Shown here piece after piece: positions 1 through 7,642 of a stretch of 22,420 bases of DNA (its first letter is position 1; every line of letters starts with the position of its first letter). A program made the translations under genes and the position numbers. The stretch is from Parapedobacter sp964613725 (GTDB lineage: Bacteria > Bacteroidota > Bacteroidia > Sphingobacteriales > Sphingobacteriaceae): NCBI GenBank assembly GCA_964613725.1, contig CAZTJY010000067.1:1-22420 (forward strand), read 5' to 3'. The notes under the pieces are model-generated. The model was given only the letters and a program-made list of their open reading frames with translations, did no database searches and had not been told where the DNA came from.

Positions 1-398
1 ATTACATTGAGCGCATGCCAATGGTCGGGCGTTGCCACCACTACGGCATCGATGTCCGTACGGGCGAGCAGCTCCCGGTAGTCACCGTACGATTCCACAG
101 GGTGGCTTACTTTAGTCGCGTTGAGCGCGGTCGACTCGCCCACGAATTTGGCGAGCTTCTTACGGTCTACATCGCATGCCGCCAGCACCATGGTTTCTGG
201 CACCTTACCGATATTCCGCAACAGACCATACGCCTGTTTTCCGGTACCGATATACCCCAAATTGATGCGATCGCTCGGAGCGATGAACCCGGTGCCGCCC
301 AATACATGGCGCGGCAAGACCATAAAGCCCGCTGCCGCGGCTGCACCTGTTTTCAGGAAATTCCGGCGTGTAAAACCGGTTGATTCTTTCTTATCCAT
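1..398 (-). CDS. Gfo/Idh/MocA-family oxidoreductase, Tat-exported (N-terminal part only)
   Basis: The reading frame starts at the ATG whose first base is 398 and runs off the left edge, so only about 132 N-terminal residues are visible. It opens with a twin-arginine signal (TRRNFLKTGAAAAAG, followed by a hydrophobic stretch), which predicts folded export to the periplasm. Next comes a Rossmann start, INLGYIGTGKQ, and further on ACDVDRKK and ATPDHWHALN, all typical of the NAD(P)-binding domain of the Gfo/Idh/MocA family. Such Tat-exported members are common in Bacteroidota carbohydrate loci and act on sugars or sugar-like substrates; the substrate cannot be told from this fragment. A separate consensus promoter lies about 105 bases upstream, so the gene is probably not just the last gene of the SusCD operon. 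The C-terminal substrate domain is outside the window. Confidence 0.9.
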   Translation of the reverse strand, partial: MDKKESTGFTRRNFLKTGAAAAAGFMVLPRHVLGGTGFIAPSDRINLGYIGTGKQAYGLLRNIGKVPETMVLAACDVDRKKLAKFVGESTALNATKVSHPVESYGDYRELLARTDIDAVVVATPDHWHALNV

Positions 399-442
399 AA
401 ATCGTTTATAAGTGTTCTTGTAATGGGTTCACTTGCTTACTA

Positions 443-461
443 ACGGCAGATTATTTGCCGT
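443..461 (-). promoter_or_regulatory. Leader hairpin upstream of the Gfo/Idh gene
   Basis: ACGGCA and TGCCGT form a 6-bp stem around a 7-base loop, within the predicted 5' untranslated leader of the Gfo/Idh gene. No T-tract follows on the minus strand, so it is not a clear terminator. It may affect mRNA stability or have no role. Confidence 0.3.
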
Positions 462-502
462 GGTTACTTTATCACGCTGAATGGGTGTTAAAACGTGTTA
501 CG

Positions 503-534
503 CAAACTTAGAGAAAGCTATCTCTAAATACAAA
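503..534 (-). promoter_or_regulatory. Bacteroidota-type promoter of the Gfo/Idh gene
   Basis: On the minus strand a -33 element TTTG (534-531) is followed by exactly 20 bases and then by TAAGTTTG (510-503), a full match to the known Bacteroidota -7 consensus TAnnTTTG. Transcription would start near 495, giving a leader of roughly 95 bases. The spacer and -7 box overlap a 7-bp inverted repeat at 508-527. Confidence 0.65.
508..527. promoter_or_regulatory. Operator-like dyad inside the Gfo/Idh promoter
   Basis: TTAGAGA and TCTCTAA form a perfect 7-bp inverted repeat around six bases (AAGCTA, with a central AGCT). The dyad covers most of the promoter spacer and enters the -7 element. That is where a repressor would block RNA polymerase. 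The regulator is unknown. Confidence 0.4.
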
Positions 535-585
535 TTTAATTGCCACTTACCTGAGCAAAGAAGATTCTAAAACGCAACGTATATA

Positions 586-602
586 CCTGTCTTGCCGACA
601 GG
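586..602 (-). terminator. Weak hairpin after the FAD oxidoreductase gene
   Basis: CCTGTC and GACAGG pair as a 6-bp stem with a 5-base loop, about 110 bases beyond the stop codon of the FAD oxidoreductase gene. The sequence after it on the minus strand has only a short, delayed run of T. It may end the SusCD operon but is a poor match to an intrinsic terminator. Confidence 0.25.
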
Positions 603-714
603 CATGGCCAACAACTGGCTCCATTTGCGGAAAGCCCCGATGCCCCGAACATCCCTAAATTCAGCACCCGTCGTCTTGCACATCGTCTCTCGATCGCTGA
701 TATTTACACGGCGG

Positions 715-2343
715 TCAATATTTTTCTGGCATATTCTCGTAATCATCAAAATAACCCAAATCACCATTTTTGAAAATCATTCCTTCCGTTCGCAGCTTAT
801 ATTGCAGATTTCCTATATTCAAGTTAGAAGGGTTAGTGCCATATTTCAAGGAAAGGCCGGCAGCTGTTCCGGCTGCGTGCCCCATTTGCATCCAGGTTGA
901 TTCAAGCCGGTAAGCGCAAAAAGCCACATGGGATAACGACGCCGCAACAGGCACCAAAAGATTTTTAACCTCCGTCGCTTTTGGAAGCATCACCCCGTAT
1001 GGAATTTCGAAAGGTTCTGTAATCCGATACCATATCCGGCCCTCATTTGTAAACGTTGAATCCGTGATAGCTACGCGTTGCACATGATGGGAATCTATCC
1101 AATGTGACCCCAACGTAACCGCATCATCTTTTTCCCTGTTCAACAGGATATCATGTTCTGTCATGACAAAGTCTCCTTGCATTCTCCTCGCCTCCCGTAT
1201 GTACAGGTAGTAAGGAAAGTTGTCGTTGTCCTTAAATTCATCTTTTGCAAAACCGTAAGACAACATTTCTTCCCGGAGTGTTTGGGGTACACGTTCATCA
1301 TAACCCAAAAAATACAAGTATCCCAAGGTATAGTCTTTGTGGTCTTGGTAAATCGCTTTTCTTTTCTCGTAACTAGCGTCCGGATATTCAACGTTTCCAC
1401 CAAATAACCCAAGTGAAATGGTCGAATGTTGCTGGTTATTGAATTCCCATTTACCGCTGCCTCTTTCGTAGATGCCGATTAAGTCTCCCAATCTCGTTTC
1501 CGGATGTTTACTTAGGTAGTCTGCCAAAAGTTGGTATCGTGTAGAATCATAATTGGGTGGACGCGTGACGGGGCGCATGTTTTTTGGCACCTTTGTCATG
1601 GTAGGGCGAAAATTATAATTCATAACACGATCATCCGCAGCCCCTTGAACGAGATTCCCATTCTCCGAAAAATACGGCATGCGGTGCCCCCGACCGTCAA
1701 TTGTCCTTCCGGAAAGCGTGTCATCTATCAACCTGATTCCAGCATAAAATTCGTTATATTGGTCTGTCCCTTCCCTTCCGTAAGTATATGATACGTTTGC
1801 GCGGGCCATAAGGTCACCTTCGTAAGTGCAATCGATGAACACTTCGCCCGACAAGGTCATACCGTCTTCCAGAACGATGGCATCAATCTCGTTGCCATGC
1901 ATCGTCACCTTATCCAGAAACTTTTCATAAATCACGTCAACATTAGCCTCCTCCAACATGTTGAGGAACTCTCTTTCGGCAACGTGGGATTCGAAAAAAA
2001 AAGCTGGATCTCCTTTGTCGAACGCTATTTGGCCCTTACGAAACGTTTGGAAATATCCGTCGGGGAAATTAGTTCCCAGCCTTGTATAAAATTCACGGGC
2101 AATACCGGTTATGGCATTGTTAATCATGTGTTCGCTCTCAGCAGTATTGAGCCCACTTGTATTCATGCCTCCAACATGGCGCGTTTGTTCGATCAGCAGT
2201 ACCTTTGCAGCGTTGCGGGATGCCGCTACAGCGGCGATAACGCCACTGGGAGTCCCTCCATAAACAATTACATCGTAGTTCAATTGGGAAAAAACGTGTA
2301 AAGCGGCAAAGAGTGATATAATTGTTGTGAGTGTGGTTTTCAT
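715..2343 (-). CDS. Secreted FAD-dependent oxidoreductase (FAD_oxidored family)
   Basis: This encodes 542 residues from the chosen ATG at 2343. An ATG at 2406 is also in frame, but starting at 2343 puts a clean signal peptide first (MKTTLTTIISLFAALHVFS, cleavage near residue 19), so I prefer it. The mature protein begins with an FAD-binding fold: YDVIVYGGTPSGVIAAVAASR, then LLIEQTRHVGGMNTSGL. Further family marks are VFIDCTYEGDLMARANVSYTYGRE and, near the C-terminus, PVAASLSHVAFCAYRLEST with a following MGHAAGTAA. The family matches PF12831-type flavoproteins often found in Bacteroidota glycan loci; reaction and substrate are mostly unassigned. It lies 264 bases after the SusD gene with no consensus promoter visible between them, so it is probably the third structural gene of that operon. 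Confidence 0.88.
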   Translation of the reverse strand: MKTTLTTIISLFAALHVFSQLNYDVIVYGGTPSGVIAAVAASRNAAKVLLIEQTRHVGGMNTSGLNTAESEHMINNAITGIAREFYTRLGTNFPDGYFQTFRKGQIAFDKGDPAFFFESHVAEREFLNMLEEANVDVIYEKFLDKVTMHGNEIDAIVLEDGMTLSGEVFIDCTYEGDLMARANVSYTYGREGTDQYNEFYAGIRLIDDTLSGRTIDGRGHRMPYFSENGNLVQGAADDRVMNYNFRPTMTKVPKNMRPVTRPPNYDSTRYQLLADYLSKHPETRLGDLIGIYERGSGKWEFNNQQHSTISLGLFGGNVEYPDASYEKRKAIYQDHKDYTLGYLYFLGYDERVPQTLREEMLSYGFAKDEFKDNDNFPYYLYIREARRMQGDFVMTEHDILLNREKDDAVTLGSHWIDSHHVQRVAITDSTFTNEGRIWYRITEPFEIPYGVMLPKATEVKNLLVPVAASLSHVAFCAYRLESTWMQMGHAAGTAAGLSLKYGTNPSNLNIGNLQYKLRTEGMIFKNGDLGYFDDYENMPEKY

Positions 2344-2451
2344 TTGCTTAAATTTTATAGTAGGATGCGTTTTTTTGACATCGCAGGCAATCCGAAGATC
2401 GTCCATGTGTTGCCGTTTTGATTTCAGCTACGGTGACTCTTTTCAGCACCC

Positions 2452-2486
2452 ATGAGCGTACTTTCAGATACGTGCTCAGCGCTCAT
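2452..2486 (-). promoter_or_regulatory. Inverted repeat between the SusD and FAD oxidoreductase genes
   Basis: ATGAGCG and CGCTCAT form a 7-bp inverted repeat separated by 21 bases; an alternative inner CGTA/TACG stem is possible. There is no T-tract on either strand. It could be an mRNA processing or stability hairpin that uncouples SusCD expression from the downstream gene. The evidence is only the repeat itself. Confidence 0.25.
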
Positions 2487-2607
2487 TTACCGACCTTTAG
2501 ATTAATTGCTTTCCTGTGGCTTTCCTTTTATTGTTGTAAAATTTAACATAGTGGGCCGATCTTTCTCATCTGCACAGCACCATCTTTCATATAGTTGTTC
2601 GTAACAC

Positions 2608-4038
2608 TCAATATCCCGGATTTTGGACCAGAGCAGAATTGACATCCATCTGGATGGTAGGTATGGGATAAAGCAAGTGCTTCTCCTCTGCAACCACCCC
2701 TCCGGCTGTTTTCTTAGTTATATAAGTATCTGTTCTTAGCAGATCCCATCTTCTGTGGCCTTCAAAACATAACTCCCAGCTCCGCTCCTGCAAAACGGCT
2801 TCCCTAAACTCTGCCTGTGTTAATCCTTGTAAATCAAACAAATGGGAGCCAGAGTTTCCGTTTCTCGCCCTTTCTCTAATTTTGTTAATTGCCCAGTACG
2901 CTTCCACCGTCGGACCATTCAACTCATTTAATGCTTCCGCATACATCAACAAAACATCGGCATACCTCAACACAATGAAATTATTTCTCGCCGAACTCGG
3001 CCCACAAGCTAACGGATCCCAATATTTATCCATATGGGGTCCCGTCCTTGATTCCACCACAGACCCGTCGGCCCGTCGCTTTTCATAAATCACCGTCACT
3101 TCCTTTCGATAATCGCCGGGGATATAAGACTCGGCGTGGCGTGGCGTTACTTGATAACTACCCCCACCCTGATTAATGGGATAACTAAAAAATATAGCGA
3201 AATTGACGGCCATAGAGCTTCCATACTGCGGCAGGGCGCAGCTATACTGCACCGAAAATATATGTTCGATTCCATTTTTTTCTTCGGGCAAGAATACGCT
3301 CCTATAATCAGGAAACAGGTCGTAAACACCTAAGTCGATTACTTCTTTTGCCTTACCTGCAGCGTTGTGCCACTCGCCTCTGGTCAAAAACACCTTCGCT
3401 AATAAAGCTTTGGCAGCACCTGATGTCGCTCTTCCTATCCGGTCCGCTTCCATATAATTTAATGGAAGATCCGTTTCAGCGACTGTAAGGTCTTCAATAA
3501 TCAATGCGTAAATCTCATCCACAGATGCTCTCGAGATATCAACATCAATCACGTCGTTGGTTACTTGCTTTACTGCAGGTACGTCGCCAAATGCCCGTAC
3601 GAGGTTGAAATATGTCAAGGCTCTTAAAAAGCGAGCTTCGGCAACGATCATCATCCTTTCCTGCTCGTCCATCATGACCTTAGGAACATTTTCAATAACG
3701 CGGTTTGCACGGTCGATCAGCACATAACTGGCAGTGTAGAACGTATTGAATATAGCTGTCCCGCTGTTAAAAAGATTTCGGTGTAATTCATTACCAAGGG
3801 CGCTTTCTCCCCTTGCCTCGCATTCATCACCGTTCAGATCAGCTAGATTGATCATATTCATCCCATAAACGCCCCTCAGCCGATGGTAGACGGCGCTGAT
3901 CGCCGAATTGGCATCTTCTGCAGTGATAAATGAATTGGATTCTTCGAGGAAGCCTAACGGGGTCTCCTCCAAATTGCTTTCACAGGATAAAAAAACCAAT
4001 GTAATACAATATACAATGACATAGATTATTTTTTTCAT
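2608..4038 (-). CDS. SusD/RagB-like outer-membrane nutrient-binding lipoprotein
   Basis: This encodes 476 residues starting at MKKIIYVIVYCI (ATG at 4038), which gives a lipoprotein signal with lipobox VFLSC and Cys19 as the probable lipidated residue. The longer in-frame start at 4071 would lie inside the end of the SusC gene and spoil the signal. Family marks are the N-terminal SAVYHRLRG region, LRALTYFNLVRAFGDVP, NNFIVLRYADVLLMYAEALNE, LCFEGHRRWDLLRT, and the closing YPIPTIQMDVNSALVQNPGY. SusD proteins sit on the outer surface as the lid of the SusC transporter and bind the oligomeric substrate. The gene starts 10 bases after the SusC gene ends, so the two are co-transcribed. Length is ordinary for the family; the ligand cannot be inferred. 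Confidence 0.94.
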   Translation of the reverse strand: MKKIIYVIVYCITLVFLSCESNLEETPLGFLEESNSFITAEDANSAISAVYHRLRGVYGMNMINLADLNGDECEARGESALGNELHRNLFNSGTAIFNTFYTASYVLIDRANRVIENVPKVMMDEQERMMIVAEARFLRALTYFNLVRAFGDVPAVKQVTNDVIDVDISRASVDEIYALIIEDLTVAETDLPLNYMEADRIGRATSGAAKALLAKVFLTRGEWHNAAGKAKEVIDLGVYDLFPDYRSVFLPEEKNGIEHIFSVQYSCALPQYGSSMAVNFAIFFSYPINQGGGSYQVTPRHAESYIPGDYRKEVTVIYEKRRADGSVVESRTGPHMDKYWDPLACGPSSARNNFIVLRYADVLLMYAEALNELNGPTVEAYWAINKIRERARNGNSGSHLFDLQGLTQAEFREAVLQERSWELCFEGHRRWDLLRTDTYITKKTAGGVVAEEKHLLYPIPTIQMDVNSALVQNPGY

Positions 4039-4048
4039 ATCGCTTTGT

Positions 4049-7000
4049 TTAAAATTGAAATGTGGCACCAAGCATAAAGGTCCTCGCTAACGGGTAAGCA
4101 TAAGAATCAACCCCATAGCTCACATTATCATCGAAATTTGAATTTACCTCTGGGTCAAACCCAGAGTATTTCGAGATAGTAATTAAGTTCTGCCCGCTTA
4201 TATAAATTCTGGTACTTTTCAAAAACTTTGAATTGATAGGTTGGGAATAACCGAAAGTCACATTTTTGAGCCTGACAAAAGAGCCGTCTTCCACGAAATT
4301 TGAGGTGGTATTCGGCCATCTCCATTGTCGCATAGACGAATATCTGTTTGATGGCCGGTCGGGGCGCCATGCACGTTCGTAAACTTCCCTCAGCAACAGG
4401 TGGGCCGGATCTCCTTGTTCCAGTGTGCTCCTCGTATGGTTATAGATCTGGTTCCCATACACCCCTTGTACAAATAAGGAAAGATCGAACCGGCCGTAAT
4501 TGAAATGGTTGGTTATACCGTAGAAAAAGTCCGGTAGTCCATTTCCGAGTATCGTCCGGTCAGCCGCCTCGTTAAACACGCCATCTCCATTCAGGTCCCT
4601 GAATCTCAACGCCCCAGGCAAATCACCGGCTCTTGCCACTTCACCTGCATTGGCAATCTCTTCCTGCGATTGCCATATCCCGTCAAATACATTCCCAAAG
4701 AAAGAGCCCAATGGTTCATTTTCCTTTACGATCAGGGTATTAAATCCAGAGCTAACAATCAACTCTTCTGCATCGGCGAGCCGCAACACCTTGTTTCTAT
4801 TGAAAGAAATATTACCATTAGTTGTCCATTTTAACTTTCCGGTTGTATTTACCGTATTTAAGCTAAATTCGACGCCCCTGTTTCGCAGGCTCCCAATATT
4901 TCTAATCACGCTGGTGAACCCTGTTGTGGCAGGGAGCTGCACGTTCAATAGCAGATCGGAAGTGATTTTTTCGTAATAATCAATGGTAAACAAAAAACGG
5001 TTCTTTATAAATCCGACATCAATTCCAACATTAAACTGGTTAGTTTTCTCCCATTTCAGGTCAGGGTTAGCTACTCTGGCGGCCTCGTTTGTTAACACTT
5101 CTATGTCATTAAATACCGTCCTTGCCGTGGTGTATTGAGAAAGCGAATTATACAATCCGATACCATCGTTTCCTGTGCTTCCATAGCTTATCCTGAGCTT
5201 CAAATCACTTAGACTTTTGGAATCCCTCAGGAAGTCCTCATCGGATATCCGCCAAGCAAAGGCCCCGGATGGGAAAAAAGCGTATTTATTCCGCACTCCA
5301 AACCTTGACGAGCCATCCACCCTCCCTGTAATGGTGAACAGGTACCTATCTTTAAATCGGTAATTTATTCTTGAAAGATAAGAATTGAGTCCCCATTCTT
5401 GTACTGTGCCGCGGGGTGGTAGCGGTGTATTTGCCATTCCCAAATTATTTGCACCCAAGGTAAAATTTGGAAAGTCTTGTGCCTCCATATATGTGCGGTC
5501 CTCGCGGTTGCTCTGGAAGGTAATACCGGCTAACAAATCAAAGTCGTGTCCGTTAATTGTTTTTTTGTAGGTGATGGTATTCTCGTTCAGTAAATTCAGG
5601 TTATTTGTATTTCCATTACTCCCAAAACCATTTACATTGTTGCCCAACAATGTCTCAGGCGAATAAAATATATCCCGTTTGCTATTGAACAAGTCGGTTC
5701 CCACACTGAATTTTGCTACTAACCCTTTTGCAATGGCAACATCGGCAAATACATTGGCCAGTACCCTATCCGTGATCAACACATTGGTGGTCGTTTTGGC
5801 GACAGCTACGGGATTGGCTATGGCCGAGAATCCCGATCCTGGCCCCACATTCAACAATTGATAGCTTCCGTCGTCGGCAAAGATCGGGTTGGCGGGGGAG
5901 TACCGCAATGCCAACCCGACCAAACCATTGCCCCCCACTTCATTCACACTATTGTTTATGGTTCGGGAAATCGTAAAACTTGTCCCAACATTCACCCGAT
6001 CGGACAAACGTGAATCAATATTAAGCCGAGTAGTATACCGATCGAAGTTGGAAGCCATAACGATTCCCTCCTGACCGAAATAATTACCTGATATCAAGTA
6101 CTTGGTTCGTTCATTCCCGCCGGAAAAGGATAACTGGTGGTTTTGAATGGATGACGTCCTGAAAATCTCATTTTGCCAATTCGTGCCTTCGCCGTATTCC
6201 GAAGGATCCGGATAAAGTAAACCCGGGCCGTACCGTTCATCATAACCCAAATTCCTTAATTGTTCATTTTTAAGCATGGTGTGTTGTTCAGCGTTGATAA
6301 CGTCCAGCGTCTTTGTGATTTGTTGGATTCCGTAATAGCTTTCAAATTCCACGATCGCCTTACCTTCCTTCCCACGTTTCGTAGTGACCAACACGACACC
6401 ATTTGCTCCTCTAGAACCATAAATAGCGGTTGCCGAGGCATCCTTGAGTACTTCAATCGATTCGACGTCATTCGGATTAATGGAAGCTAACGGGTTGGCA
6501 AAAATAGCCGAATGAGAAGCGCCGGATGCCGGCGCAGGGTTTGTCACCGGAAAGCCGTCTATGACATATAGCGGGTCATTAGACGCAGAAATGGAGTTTC
6601 CTCCTCTGACTCTTATCGTAATGCCGCCTCCGGGAGCATTGGATGCTTGGGTAATTTGTACTCCGGCTACCCGGCCTTGTAAGGCCTGGTCAAATGAATT
6701 AATCGGTTGAGCTTTTAAATCAGATTGTTTAATAGAGGCCACTGAACCCGTAATATCTCTCTTTTTGACCTCACCGTATCCAACTACCACCACTTCATTG
6801 AGATCACTGACAGATGCTGTCATCGCGACGTCTAGCATTGATAAATCTCCAATCATGCGTTCGGCAGATCCAAATCCTACAATTGTAAAGACCAATGTTC
6901 CTCCACGTTGAGAAACGGTGATACGATAATCTCCATTTGCATCTGTTGTAACAGCAGAAGATGTTCCCTTGATGGTTACGGTTACCCCCTCCAACGGATT

Positions 7001-7426
7001 CCCTTGCTCATCCGTTACCTTACCCGTAATCGTACGTTGTTGAAGTATGTGCTCGCTATTGCTGGGTAACGAATTTCGTTTTGTAATCGTTACGATCCCA
7101 TCATCCAACGACCAATCCAATCCTCGGTCTGTCAGAATCATATCCATTGCTTCTGCGAATTCCACCTGCCTCAACTGGGCATCGACACGGATGTCCGAAA
7201 GATGTTTGCCATGAAATAAAAATGAACACCCCTGTTGTTTCTGAAATTCCCGCATCACCTCCCCAAGGGGGGCGTTCTTCACATTAAGCGTAATTTTCTG
7301 TGCGTTAGCTTCTGCGAGGGCATTGAATGCTAAGCCCAAGGTTAAGAAAATCGCTAGTTTCATAATCAGTAATAATCGGTAATTGAAAGGCCAAGAATAG
7401 CCTCTTACACATCGTGTAAAAACCAT
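4049..7426 (-). CDS. SusC/RagA-like TonB-dependent receptor with STN signalling domain
   Basis: This is a 1125-residue outer-membrane transporter. The start at 7426 gives the long basic leader (MVFTRCVRGYSWPFNYRLLLIMK) common in this group; ATG at 7363 would leave just a conventional signal peptide and is possible. Domains in order: signal to about residue 43; STN at about 44-116 (KITLNVKNAPLGEVMREF), the part that talks to a FecR-type regulator; a carboxypeptidase-regulatory-like beta-sandwich at about 131-205 (ITGKVTDEQGNPLEGVTVTI); the SusC signature LNEVVVVGYG at 209-218; plug domain with IRVRGGNS, PLYVIDGFPV and YGSRGANGVVLVTTKRG; then a 22-strand-type barrel ending in aromatic F (GATFQF). 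With SusD it imports an unknown oligomer by TonB energy. The STN domain plus the upstream sigma/anti-sigma pair argue for FecIR-type trans-envelope control. No minus-strand TAnnTTTG promoter is visible in its leader. Confidence 0.95.
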   Translation of the reverse strand: MVFTRCVRGYSWPFNYRLLLIMKLAIFLTLGLAFNALAEANAQKITLNVKNAPLGEVMREFQKQQGCSFLFHGKHLSDIRVDAQLRQVEFAEAMDMILTDRGLDWSLDDGIVTITKRNSLPSNSEHILQQRTITGKVTDEQGNPLEGVTVTIKGTSSAVTTDANGDYRITVSQRGGTLVFTIVGFGSAERMIGDLSMLDVAMTASVSDLNEVVVVGYGEVKKRDITGSVASIKQSDLKAQPINSFDQALQGRVAGVQITQASNAPGGGITIRVRGGNSISASNDPLYVIDGFPVTNPAPASGASHSAIFANPLASINPNDVESIEVLKDASATAIYGSRGANGVVLVTTKRGKEGKAIVEFESYYGIQQITKTLDVINAEQHTMLKNEQLRNLGYDERYGPGLLYPDPSEYGEGTNWQNEIFRTSSIQNHQLSFSGGNERTKYLISGNYFGQEGIVMASNFDRYTTRLNIDSRLSDRVNVGTSFTISRTINNSVNEVGGNGLVGLALRYSPANPIFADDGSYQLLNVGPGSGFSAIANPVAVAKTTTNVLITDRVLANVFADVAIAKGLVAKFSVGTDLFNSKRDIFYSPETLLGNNVNGFGSNGNTNNLNLLNENTITYKKTINGHDFDLLAGITFQSNREDRTYMEAQDFPNFTLGANNLGMANTPLPPRGTVQEWGLNSYLSRINYRFKDRYLFTITGRVDGSSRFGVRNKYAFFPSGAFAWRISDEDFLRDSKSLSDLKLRISYGSTGNDGIGLYNSLSQYTTARTVFNDIEVLTNEAARVANPDLKWEKTNQFNVGIDVGFIKNRFLFTIDYYEKITSDLLLNVQLPATTGFTSVIRNIGSLRNRGVEFSLNTVNTTGKLKWTTNGNISFNRNKVLRLADAEELIVSSGFNTLIVKENEPLGSFFGNVFDGIWQSQEEIANAGEVARAGDLPGALRFRDLNGDGVFNEAADRTILGNGLPDFFYGITNHFNYGRFDLSLFVQGVYGNQIYNHTRSTLEQGDPAHLLLREVYERAWRPDRPSNRYSSMRQWRWPNTTSNFVEDGSFVRLKNVTFGYSQPINSKFLKSTRIYISGQNLITISKYSGFDPEVNSNFDDNVSYGVDSYAYPLARTFMLGATFQF

Positions 7427-7433
7427 ATATTTG
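7426..7433 (+). promoter_or_regulatory. Candidate promoter (-7 box) of a susC-antisense RNA
   Basis: TATATTTG matches the Bacteroidota -7 consensus TAnnTTTG on the + strand and begins at the susC start codon. The -33 region about 19-20 bases upstream (near 7403-7406, TCTT) is a poor match to TTTG. Transcription would begin near 7440, heading away from the susC coding region and into its leader. On its own this is weak; a terminator about 100 bases on supports it. Confidence 0.4.
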
Positions 7434-7439
7434 TCATGT

Positions 7440-7543
7440 TTGATTGGTTAATAAATTGGTTCCGGCCAGGTGTACAAACGAAGGCCGCTAATCAAAATCC
7501 AGGCAACGAGAACGGGTGATGCCGCCAGCATCATCCGTTTTTT
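7440..7543 (+). ncRNA. Predicted cis-antisense small RNA opposite the susC leader
   Basis: A transcript of about 100 nt is inferred from a + strand -7 box at 7426-7433 and an intrinsic terminator at 7511-7543. It would be fully complementary to the susC 5' leader. A second stem inside it pairs CGGCC (7463-7467) with GGCCG (7483-7487). Known Bacteroides loci with an ECF sigma/anti-sigma pair carry cis-encoded antisense RNAs at this place (DonS type), which repress the susC homologue; I cite that from memory. The exact 5' end is an estimate and no expression is shown here. Confidence 0.5.
7511..7543 (+). terminator. Intrinsic terminator on the strand opposite susC
   Basis: The + strand forms a 12-bp stem, 7511-7522 with 7528-7539, around the 5-base loop CGCCA, and ends in six T (7538-7543), two of which are part of the stem. 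The only non-Watson-Crick position is G7516 with T7534, a G-U wobble in + strand RNA but an A-C mismatch in minus-strand RNA. The minus strand also lacks a T-tract after the stem. Both facts assign the terminator to the + strand, where no protein gene exists upstream for it to serve. Confidence 0.75.
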
Positions 7544-7569
7544 GTGCGGATATATCGACGTTTTTCGTA

Positions 7570-7595
7570 TTATGTCTGCATGGCAATCACCTCCT
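7570..7595 (-). promoter_or_regulatory. Strong Shine-Dalgarno with a three-codon leader ORF upstream of susC
   Basis: On the minus strand AGGAGGTGA (7595-7587) is followed, eight bases after AGGAGG, by ATG CAG ACA TAA (7581-7570). The nine bases are complementary to the 3' end of bacterial 16S rRNA, which is striking in a phylum that rarely uses such sites. The unit lies between the anti-sigma gene and susC. It may be a minimal leader peptide, a ribosome-binding decoy, or chance. CGTAT and ATACG flank it as a short inverted repeat. Confidence 0.35.
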
Positions 7596-7642
7596 ATACG
7601 TTTAAAACCGGTTTGACATTTTGTTAATTGGTTACTGTTTAC

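Larger units (their letters stand above)
399..714. other. Intergenic region between the FAD oxidoreductase and Gfo/Idh genes
   Basis: These 316 bases hold no convincing gene. From right to left they contain a short hairpin (586-602) just after the FAD oxidoreductase gene, a consensus promoter with a dyad in its spacer (503-534), and a leader hairpin (443-461) before the Gfo/Idh start. A minus-strand frame at 567-767 overlaps the end of the FAD gene and has no recognisable domain, so I treat it as spurious. Confidence 0.6.

Noticed and set aside
567..767. 66-codon minus-strand frame after the FAD oxidoreductase gene
   Set aside because: It overlaps the end of that gene in another frame and has no recognisable motif or start context.
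2502..2693. 63-codon minus-strand frame at the SusD end
   Set aside because: Overlaps the SusD C-terminus out of frame; no motif.
7587..7595. TCACCTCCT on the + strand as an rRNA 3'-end fragment
   Set aside because: Nine bases only; no adjoining 16S sequence. Better read as a Shine-Dalgarno on the minus strand.
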